Of a stretch of DNA of 5,399 bases, positions 1-5,151 are shown in pieces. The notes below the pieces were generated by a model. That model saw nothing but the letters and a program-made list of their open reading frames with translations. It searched no databases and was not told the origin of the DNA. Each line of letters opens with the position of its first letter. The first letter of the stretch is position 1. The DNA is from an uncultured Rhodospirillaceae bacterium (GTDB taxonomy: Bacteria > Pseudomonadota > Alphaproteobacteria > Rhodospirillales > UBA2165), in assembly GCA_913054205.1 (NCBI GenBank), contig CAJXJM010000200.1:1-5399 (forward strand), given 5' to 3'. The translations under genes and the position numbers were made by a program.

Positions 1-1116
1 TTCATACCATTTATCGCGGGACAGCAATTCGTTTATCGCGGCTTCGGGTGAGCCTTTTGAGGCGGCTGACATTATGGCTTCATCCTGCTCTTCTGTCAGC
101 AGATCGAAATTGCCTTCCAGCAATCGACCATCGAGCCAGCGTCTGAATCCCGGCATCGGTGAAAGCGTTGCGAAATTTTTCAATTTCGGCAATTCTTTCG
201 ACAGGCTATCGACCACGCGCTTTATCAGAAAGTTGCCAAAATTAATACCCGACAATCCGTCTTGAGCATTTGAGATCGAATAGAAAATTGCCGAATCAGC
301 TGTTTCTGGATCACCCAACGGCGCGTCCTGATCGAGCAAAACATGCACGTTGTCAGCGATACCGTTTACCAATGCCACCCAAACAAAGATCAACGGTTCT
401 TCCGGCATCCGCGGATGGAAGAACGCAAAACAGCGGCGATCTGAGGCAAGTCTGTTTTTGAGATCGTCCCAGCCTTTGATTTCGTGCACTGCCTCATAAA
501 CAAAGAATTTTTCCAGCAAAGACGCAGGTGCCTGCCAGGTAATTTGCTGCAGTTCCAAAAACCCTACATCAAACCAGCCGGTCAAAAGTGATTTAAGATC
601 GCTTTCCAATCCTTTGAGGGAGGCATCCTGTTTGGCCCATTGGATCAGCTCTTCGCGCAAATCGACGAGAAACTTCACGCCTTCGGGAAGCGCATTAAAT
701 TGAGTGAGCAAATGCACACGCGGAGCTTTTAAGGCTTTCCGCAAACTTTGCTCGGCTTTAAACCGAGCTTCGCCATCTTTAGCCGCGGAAAGATTGGCGA
801 CAGCTTCATTGATGGTCTGGCGATTTGTGCCAAATTCGCTCGCCAAAATATTTAAGAATTTTTTGCGCCCATCTTCATTCAATGACAAATAAGCATGACC
901 AAGCGCGGCCGCACGTTTTCGCGCCGACACCTCGCCACCCCTGGCATCGAGACAGGCCTGCATATGTTCAATTAAGTGGAGCCGATCATCTTCATTGAGA
1001 TCAGGTGTCACTGTAATTTCAGATACTTCGCCAGTATCCGACGCGATTTTATCCCAGGCGCCTCGCAAGTTGCGAAGCGTGCGATCCCAAAAACTCGATT
1101 TTTTATGTTCAGTCAT
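1..1116 (-). CDS. matA: Malonyl-CoA decarboxylase, 3' end cut by window edge
   Basis: Converts malonyl-CoA to acetyl-CoA and CO2. I translated this frame by hand from the ATG at 1116-1114; it stays open for 372 codons to the left edge. Residues about 65-160 form the all-helical N-terminal domain. The GNAT-like catalytic domain follows, with the family motifs HPRMPEEPLIF (234-244), AIFYSIS (276-282), GNFLIKRVV (294-302) and TLSPMPGFRRWL (317-328). The serine of LSPMPGF (Ser319) aligns, from memory of the human enzyme, with catalytic Ser329. The partner histidine (human His423) lies in the missing C-terminus, so catalytic completeness cannot be judged. The start is firm: an in-frame TAG (1128-1126) sits 9 nt upstream of it, although no clear Shine-Dalgarno is visible. 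It follows nnr by 59 bp on the same strand, so co-transcription is likely. No malonyl-CoA synthetase (matB) is in view. The symbol matA follows the rhizobial homologue; the family call is secure, the symbol less so. Confidence 0.95.
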   Translation of the reverse strand, partial: MTEHKKSSFWDRTLRNLRGAWDKIASDTGEVSEITVTPDLNEDDRLHLIEHMQACLDARGGEVSARKRAAALGHAYLSLNEDGRKKFLNILASEFGTNRQTINEAVANLSAAKDGEARFKAEQSLRKALKAPRVHLLTQFNALPEGVKFLVDLREELIQWAKQDASLKGLESDLKSLLTGWFDVGFLELQQITWQAPASLLEKFFVYEAVHEIKGWDDLKNRLASDRRCFAFFHPRMPEEPLIFVWVALVNGIADNVHVLLDQDAPLGDPETADSAIFYSISNAQDGLSGINFGNFLIKRVVDSLSKELPKLKNFATLSPMPGFRRWLDGRLLEGNFDLLTEEQDEAIMSAASKGSPEAAINELLSRDKWYE

Positions 1117-1175
1117 GAAATTTTTCTAATAAAATGAAGCCACAGGTGTTCATTTAGCACATTTTGCTGGAAGGT

Positions 1176-2651
1176 CTAGAGCGAGGACCGCAATAACGTT
1201 ATGACTTCAGGCACTTTTTCGGTGATATCTTCGGCAATTAAACCTGGCCCAAACCGGTTTGCGGCCTCGCCGTGTATCCAGGCGCCGGCGCAGGCGGCGT
1301 CGAACGCATTTAAACCCTGCGCCAGTAATCCAGCGATTAATCCAGCCAAAACATCGCCTGATCCGGCCGTCGCCAATGTTGCCGGCGCATTTGTATTTAT
1401 TGAGACGCGCCCATCAGGACCAGCGATGACTGTATCGGCGCCCTTCAAAAGAACCACCGCGCCGCTTTGCTCGGCAGCTATCCTGCAATTCGTTAATTTG
1501 TCCGCAGAATGGTCAAATAATCGAGCAAATTCACCGTCATGCGGCGTTAGGACAGTTACCCCTCCGGATTTTCTAATCCGATTAAAGAGAGAAGCCGGAT
1601 TATCTTCAAAAATTGTCAGCGCATCCGCATCTATGACGGTCGCCTTTTCTGCTCTAAGAGCCGCCAGTGTCCGCCGCCGTGTCTCGTCTGTTACGCCATT
1701 GCCGGGACCAACGAGCACGGCATTTCGCCTTGGATCACTGATTGCGTCTTCAAAACTGCCAAGCGGCGCGAACATACACCCAGGATCGCCGGACAAATAA
1801 ATATTCTTGGCAGAGGCATCGGCGGCAATTGTGACCAGCCCGGCTCCGACACGCCGTGCCGCCCGAGATGCTAACCGGGCAGCCCCAGTCAACTCAGCGC
1901 CGCCGGAGATCACCGCATGACCCCGGGCGTATTTGTGGTCAGCGAGGCTCGGCTTGGGAAAATTACCCAGCCAATTCTGAGGTGCATTTTCACGGGCGCT
2001 CGGCGTTATGTCCGTCAAGACTGTCGCGGAGATGCCGATGTCAGTGACCACGACTTCACCAGCGCGCGGGCGACCGGGCAATACCAAATGTCCAGGCTTT
2101 TTGCGGAAAAACGTCACGGTCATTTGAGAATTGGGCGCGACGCCTCGTATCTCACCTGTATTGCCATCAACCCCACTCGGCACGTCGATGGCGAGGCAGG
2201 AAATTTCAAGGCGGTTAATTTCTTCGATCACATCTTTGGCGACGCCGTCTATGTCGCGGGTGAGCCCTGCCCCAAACAACGCATCAACCACGAGATCTGC
2301 ACCTTCAAGCAGCGATATGTTCAACTCTTGCACCTCGCCGCTCCAAAGTGTCGCCATCGCCGCCGCATCACCCTTTAGTTTTTTGATGTCACCGAGCAGC
2401 CCGAGCTCAACGGGCCAGCCCGCTTGTTTGAGATAACGCGCAACTACAAATCCATCGCCGCCATTATTGCCGGGGCCACAAAGAACGAGCATCCGCCGCC
2501 GCGTCCAGCGTTTGCGAAGAGCCCGAAAAACAGAGCGCCCTGCCGCCTCCATCAGATCAAGGCTCGGCACACCTGCTTTGACCGCCAAGGCATCAGCGCG
2601 GCTCATTTCTTCTACGGTGAGGATTTCACTATGTTTAATTGAGGAGATCAT
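1176..2651 (-). CDS. nnr: Bifunctional NAD(P)H-hydrate repair enzyme Nnr (epimerase + ADP-dependent dehydratase)
   Basis: Repairs NADHX and NADPHX, the hydrated damage products of NADH and NADPH. The N-terminal YjeF_N domain (about 1-225) epimerises R- and S-forms; the C-terminal ribokinase-like domain (about 235-491) dehydrates the S-form using ADP (ATP in eukaryotic enzymes). Visible motifs, numbered from the ATG at 2651: LMEAAG (33-38), GPGNNGGDGFVVARYL (59-74), VVDALFGAGL (121-130) and AIDVPSGVDGNTG (154-166) in the first domain; KYARGHAVISGG (240-251), VGPGNG (314-319), VIDADAL (339-345), LTPHDGEFARLF (368-379), LLKGADTV (401-408) and TAGSGDVLAG (428-437) in the second, whose Asp433 is the likely catalytic base. 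At 491 residues it has the usual fused bacterial length. The frame extends upstream to a GTG at 2750, but those 33 residues resemble no part of the family and would reach into the dadA promoter, so I chose the ATG. No strong Shine-Dalgarno is visible. Probably leads an operon with the downstream malonyl-CoA decarboxylase. Confidence 0.95.
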   Translation of the reverse strand: MISSIKHSEILTVEEMSRADALAVKAGVPSLDLMEAAGRSVFRALRKRWTRRRMLVLCGPGNNGGDGFVVARYLKQAGWPVELGLLGDIKKLKGDAAAMATLWSGEVQELNISLLEGADLVVDALFGAGLTRDIDGVAKDVIEEINRLEISCLAIDVPSGVDGNTGEIRGVAPNSQMTVTFFRKKPGHLVLPGRPRAGEVVVTDIGISATVLTDITPSARENAPQNWLGNFPKPSLADHKYARGHAVISGGAELTGAARLASRAARRVGAGLVTIAADASAKNIYLSGDPGCMFAPLGSFEDAISDPRRNAVLVGPGNGVTDETRRRTLAALRAEKATVIDADALTIFEDNPASLFNRIRKSGGVTVLTPHDGEFARLFDHSADKLTNCRIAAEQSGAVVLLKGADTVIAGPDGRVSINTNAPATLATAGSGDVLAGLIAGLLAQGLNAFDAACAGAWIHGEAANRFGPGLIAEDITEKVPEVITLLRSSL

Positions 2652-2654
2652 GCC

Positions 2655-2668
2655 AAAGATTAATCTTT
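2655..2668. promoter_or_regulatory. 14-bp perfect palindrome at the nnr start
   Basis: AAAGATTAATCTTT is a perfect inverted repeat with no central gap, ending 3 bp upstream of the chosen nnr ATG (2651). It covers the place where a ribosome binding site for nnr would be expected. It could be a repressor operator shared by the nnr/dadA divergent region, or chance in AT-rich DNA. No regulator is assigned. Confidence 0.3.
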
Positions 2669-2715
2669 TATGGTGTGTTTTCGCAAGCAATCGCCACGAA
2701 TAGAAAATAACGGAC

Positions 2716-2744
2716 TGGCTAGAGGGGGTTTTCGGCGATATAAC
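2716..2744 (+). promoter_or_regulatory. Candidate dadA promoter
   Basis: TATAAC at 2739-2744 matches the sigma-70 -10 consensus at five of six positions. A weak -35 (TGGCTA at 2716-2721, three of six) lies 17 bp upstream. Transcription would begin near 2751, giving a leader of about 27 nt before the GTG start. The -10 sits inside the imperfect inverted repeat GGGTT (2726-2730) / AACCC (2742-2746), which may be an operator. The poor -35 makes this a candidate only; an activator such as Lrp, known for dad operons elsewhere, could compensate, but no Lrp site is identifiable by eye. Confidence 0.35.
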
Positions 2745-2777
2745 CCGCACTCTATTTAATTTTTGGACATCCGAATT

Positions 2778-4028
2778 GTGAAAGTACTTGTGTTAGGGGC
2801 CGGCGTTGTTGGCGTCTCGGCGGCCTATTATCTTCAAAAAGACGGCCACGATGTAACCGTCATTGACCGCCAGAACGGCGCGGGGCTTGAAACCAGCTTT
2901 GCCAATGGCGGGCAAATCTCAGCGAGCCACGCGATGCCATGGGCGGCGCCGGACGTGCCGAGGCAATTGCTCAAATGGCTGGGCCGCAATGACGCGCCGC
3001 TGCTCTATCGGATGCGGCTCGATCCCCAGCAATGGGCGTGGAGTTTGCGTTTCCTTGCCAACTGCACCTCGGCAAAAGCCGCTCGGAACACCGTGATAAA
3101 TTTACGCCTCTGCCTTTATAGCCGAGCATTGATGCCGCAAATTCGAGAAGATACCGGCATCCAGTACGATCATTTGGGGCGCGGTATTCTGCAAATCTAC
3201 CGCGATCCAAAAGAGCTTGAAGCATTCGCCAAACAGGCCGCCGTCTTGAACGAGCTTGGCTGTGACAACCGCGTCGTCACCGAAGCCGAAGTCCACGAGC
3301 TTGAACCCGCCTATGACTCAAGCCCGGACAAACTCGCCGGTGCAATTTTTACGCCGGATGATGAGAGCGGCGATGCCCATTTGTTTTCGAAAAATCTCGC
3401 TGGTTATGCCGCCTCGCTCGGCACCGAGTTTCGCTATGGTGAAAGCGTCGTTTCCCTGAATAAAGACGCCAGCAAGATCACCTCCGTCACTACTGACACA
3501 GGCACAATTGAGGCCGATGCCGTGGTGATGAGCCTCGGCAGCTATTCACCGCTGTTCCTCAAACCGCTTGGCATAAAATTGCCGGTCTATCCGACCAAAG
3601 GCTACTCGATTACTGTGCCGACCAGCGGCTACAACGGCACGCCTACCATCAGCCTCACCGATGAAGATCACAAGCTGGTCTTCACCCGCCTCGGGCAACG
3701 TATGCGCGTTGCAGGCACCGCAGAGTTCAATGGCTATGACACGGAAATGAATATCGGCCGCGTCACCTCGATCCGTGATGTCGCGCAGAAACTGTTCCCG
3801 AATGCCGGTGATTATTCCAAGGCAGAATTCTGGACCGCGCTCCGCCCCCTCACCCCCGACGGAGTCCCGGTCATCGGCGGCACCAAATACGATAATCTCT
3901 ACCTAAATACCGGACACGGCACTCTCGGCTGGACCATGTGCGCCGGCTCCGGCAAAATCACCGCCGATCTGATCAGCGGCAAAACCCCTGAAGTCGATAT
4001 CAGCGATGTTGGGCTGGAGCGGTTTTAA
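2778..4028 (+). CDS. dadA: D-amino acid dehydrogenase, small FAD subunit DadA
   Basis: FAD enzyme that oxidatively deaminates D-alanine and other D-amino acids to 2-oxo acids, passing electrons to the membrane quinone pool. The 416-residue product is colinear with E. coli DadA (432 residues). The N-terminal Rossmann motif VLGAGVVGVSAAYYL (5-19) ends in the acidic residue of VTVIDR (26-31). Other conserved blocks are LETSFANGGQIS (37-48), PWAAPDVP (54-61), GSYS (254-257), YPTKGYS (271-277), LRPLTPDGVPVIG (355-367) and NTGHGTLGWTMC (377-388), the last two completing the FAD site. I chose GTG at 2778 because MKVLVLGAG matches the usual DadA N-terminus. An in-frame TTG at 2763 would add five residues that do not fit the family. 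A GGA (2765-2767) ten nt upstream is a weak Shine-Dalgarno. No alanine racemase gene (dadX/alr) adjoins it, unlike enterobacterial dadAX; it is divergent from nnr and convergent with an orphan gene. Confidence 0.96.
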   Translation: MKVLVLGAGVVGVSAAYYLQKDGHDVTVIDRQNGAGLETSFANGGQISASHAMPWAAPDVPRQLLKWLGRNDAPLLYRMRLDPQQWAWSLRFLANCTSAKAARNTVINLRLCLYSRALMPQIREDTGIQYDHLGRGILQIYRDPKELEAFAKQAAVLNELGCDNRVVTEAEVHELEPAYDSSPDKLAGAIFTPDDESGDAHLFSKNLAGYAASLGTEFRYGESVVSLNKDASKITSVTTDTGTIEADAVVMSLGSYSPLFLKPLGIKLPVYPTKGYSITVPTSGYNGTPTISLTDEDHKLVFTRLGQRMRVAGTAEFNGYDTEMNIGRVTSIRDVAQKLFPNAGDYSKAEFWTALRPLTPDGVPVIGGTKYDNLYLNTGHGTLGWTMCAGSGKITADLISGKTPEVDISDVGLERF

Positions 4029-4037
4029 CCACCCCAC

Positions 4038-4107
4038 CGTCATTCCCGCGAAAGCGGGAATCCAGTCTTTCTAGCCATCTGGACCTCGGATCAAGTCCGG
4101 GGTGACG
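4038..4107. repeat. Dispersed palindromic repeat with four-way (cloverleaf) folding, in a convergent gap
   Basis: Four nested complementarities are visible. An outer stem CGTCA (4038-4042) / TGACG (4103-4107) encloses three hairpins: ATTCCCGC (4042-4049) / GCGGGAAT (4054-4061) with a GAAA loop; TCCAG (4061-4065) / CTGGA (4079-4083); and ACCTCGGA (4083-4090) / TCCGGGGT (4096-4103) with one T-G wobble. Adjacent stems share single boundary bases, so the unit can form a compact cruciform. Its halves are related inverted copies, each starting CGTCA at its outer end and ending TCCAG toward the centre. From memory, very similar elements are scattered through many alphaproteobacterial genomes, and the core fits the ATTCCC-N8-GGGAAT pattern of Neisseria dRS3. 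It begins 10 bp after the dadA stop and may stabilise or end the dadA transcript, but lacks a T-tract. The rest of the gap (4108-4166) holds no other clear feature. Confidence 0.8.
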
Positions 4108-4166
4108 AATGATTTAAACTGTCACCGTAATCAACTAACTACAATGCATTTTGCTGAACTAAAGTT

Positions 4167-4946
4167 TCAATTTTCTCTACGATCCATAACCCTTATGAAA
4201 AAAGCTATAAATCGCTGCCAATCTTCTGGAAACTCATCCGCAAATACGAACAAATTCTCTACACGTTCTGATCTCTCAATTAAAACTTCAAACTGGGAAT
4301 CAGAACGCGCAAAAGCCCATAGCTCTCTAATTGCTAGACTTAATTCAACAGAACTGAACAAATTGCCATTTCCTGTTATTGTTTGTTCATCTGCCGTTCT
4401 ATTTTCACTCTGCTGATTTGCCTGCCTTTTTTCTTCAGTCCATGGTCGGTACTCATTTATTGCTGCACGTAATCTTGATTTCTGTAATTGATACAATTTG
4501 AGTAATTCAGAAAGTTTTCGTTGATCTTGGTCATCAGCAGATTCAATACATTCTTTAAATATTTGTAGGTGGGAATTTGTTATTTCTGGCATTGTTAGTG
4601 CAAATTCTTCTCCTCTCGCCATCTGAACTGCTATTCCGAAACTAGTTTCCGCATATCCGGTGAAATCTGCCAATACCAGTGGCATTGTACTCTTTGCTGC
4701 CATTAGTCGACGGTTTTGTGTATCTTCTCTGAACTTATAATTTTGTCTGATTTGCCATATTAATATCAAACTCGTAAAGCTGGCGGCAAACACACCGATC
4801 AATCCTGCCCCAAGCGGTTGATGATTCAATATCCACTGAATAAGATTGCCATTCGCCGCAATTAGAACCATAAATCCTAATACTTGGGTACCAACTATCA
4901 TCCCGCCCACAAATACAGGTAGTTGGTGCCTATCGTTTTCAATCAT
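4167..4946 (-). CDS. Orphan membrane protein, two N-terminal transmembrane helices, unknown function
   Basis: I do not recognise this 259-residue protein. Two hydrophobic stretches, about residues 10-31 and 46-66, are separated by a short polar loop (NGNLIQWILNHQP). The second ends in a basic, polar run (RQNYKFREDTQNRR, 67-80). The order predicts an inner-membrane hairpin with the C-terminal 190 residues in the cytoplasm. That part is mostly helical and charged, with a polar glutamine- and glutamate-rich linker (about 170-192) before a second helical block rich in aromatic residues. I see no catalytic motif, cysteine pair or nucleotide-binding loop. The gene is visibly more AT-rich than dadA or nnr and uses many AT-ending codons, which suggests horizontal acquisition. 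It is convergent with dadA and divergent from imuA, so it is a single-gene unit. The ATG at 4946 has no good Shine-Dalgarno; an ATG at residue 16 would cut into the first helix. A real coding sequence is likely given the membrane topology and length. Confidence 0.75.
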   Translation of the reverse strand: MIENDRHQLPVFVGGMIVGTQVLGFMVLIAANGNLIQWILNHQPLGAGLIGVFAASFTSLILIWQIRQNYKFREDTQNRRLMAAKSTMPLVLADFTGYAETSFGIAVQMARGEEFALTMPEITNSHLQIFKECIESADDQDQRKLSELLKLYQLQKSRLRAAINEYRPWTEEKRQANQQSENRTADEQTITGNGNLFSSVELSLAIRELWAFARSDSQFEVLIERSERVENLFVFADEFPEDWQRFIAFFIRVMDRREN

Positions 4947-4988
4947 TTATTTTTTCGACTTTTTATTTCGACAATATTTATTTTTTAA

Positions 4989-5017
4989 ATTCTTTACTTT
5001 GCCGCTGACTTTGTCAA
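4989..5017 (-). promoter_or_regulatory. Candidate promoter of the orphan membrane protein gene
   Basis: Read on the minus strand, TTGACA (5017-5012) is a perfect -35 and AAGAAT (4994-4989) a four-of-six -10, separated by 17 bp. Transcription would start near 4982, leaving a leader of about 36 nt before the ATG at 4946. Position and spacing are good, but this stretch is AT-rich enough that a partial -10 is not strong evidence. Confidence 0.45.
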
Positions 5018-5073
5018 TTCATGCTAGAATTCTATTAGATATTCTCCCTTACACATCTCCCTGCCCCCTCTTT

Positions 5074-5088
5074 CCATTTGACAAATGG
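5074..5088. promoter_or_regulatory. 15-bp palindrome over the imuA -35 element
   Basis: CCATTTGACAAATGG is a perfect inverted repeat of 7-bp arms around a central A. It contains the whole TTGACA -35 hexamer (5078-5083) of the imuA promoter and ends 3 bp before the LexA half-site array. Its sequence is unrelated to the LexA box, so it could bind a second regulator; no family is assigned. It may also be coincidental, since TTGACAA partly self-pairs. Confidence 0.35.
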
Positions 5089-5106
5089 CCTGTTCTAAAT
5101 TAGAAC
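5078..5106 (+). promoter_or_regulatory. imuA promoter (SOS-type)
   Basis: A perfect -35 hexamer, TTGACA (5078-5083), is followed after exactly 17 bp by TAGAAC (5101-5106), a four-of-six -10. The -10 overlaps the central GAAC half-site of the LexA operator, so bound LexA would block RNA polymerase directly. Initiation would be near 5113, giving a leader of about 39 nt before the imuA ATG. Confidence 0.65.
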
Positions 5107-5117
5107 AAAAGAAGAAC
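5092..5117. promoter_or_regulatory. LexA operator: three half-sites at 11-bp spacing
   Basis: GAAC (5103-5106), seven bases, GAAC (5114-5117) is an exact match to the alphaproteobacterial LexA box, whose consensus is the direct repeat GTTC-N7-GTTC read on the other strand. A further GTTC (5092-5095) lies seven bases upstream of the first GAAC, in inverted orientation, and with it forms the perfect 17-bp palindrome TGTTCTAAATTAGAACA (5091-5107). The site overlaps the imuA -10. The imuA-imuB-dnaE2 genes are known LexA targets in Caulobacter and relatives, which agrees with the gene identified downstream. Confidence 0.85.
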
Positions 5118-5140
5118 ATTTGATGAAAACAGAGAATATG

Positions 5141-5146
5141 AGGAGG
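5141..5146 (+). promoter_or_regulatory. Strong Shine-Dalgarno for imuA
   Basis: AGGAGG, fully complementary to the anti-Shine-Dalgarno core, lies five bases before the ATG at 5152. This fixes the imuA start: the ATG at 5147 is too close, and the ATG at 5156 is followed at once by TAG. It is the only strong ribosome binding site seen in the window. Confidence 0.8.
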
Positions 5147-5151
5147 ATGTG

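Noticed and set aside
1117..1175. Promoter or terminator between nnr and the malonyl-CoA decarboxylase gene
   Set aside because: The 59-bp gap is AT-rich but shows no convincing hairpin or paired -35/-10 hexamers on the minus strand.
1201..1800. 199-codon open frame on the plus strand, antisense to nnr
   Set aside because: It lies fully within the well-supported nnr gene, resembles no protein family and shows no ribosome binding site; long antisense frames are common opposite such genes.
2652..2750. 33-residue N-terminal extension of Nnr from a GTG at 2750
   Set aside because: Lacks family similarity, would overlap the candidate dadA promoter, and the ATG at 2651 gives the usual Nnr N-terminus.
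4042..4061. Intrinsic terminator for dadA
   Set aside because: The GC-rich hairpin with GAAA loop is present, but no T-run follows it (the next bases are CCAGTCTTTCT). It is better explained as part of the dispersed repeat.
4038..4107. tRNA or tRNA-like gene, because of the cloverleaf pairing
   Set aside because: No acceptor-stem geometry, no TTC-like T-loop, no proper 7-nt anticodon loop; the halves are inverted copies, as expected of a palindromic repeat.
5022..5030. Extended -10 promoter TGCTAGAAT on the plus strand
   Set aside because: A good -10 match, but it has no -35 at suitable spacing and lies about 120 bp before imuA, while a complete promoter with the LexA operator sits closer.
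4108..5151. Mobile element boundaries around the AT-rich orphan gene
   Set aside because: I looked for flanking direct or inverted repeats, a tRNA attachment site and transposase or integrase coding sequence and found none; base composition is the only sign of transfer.
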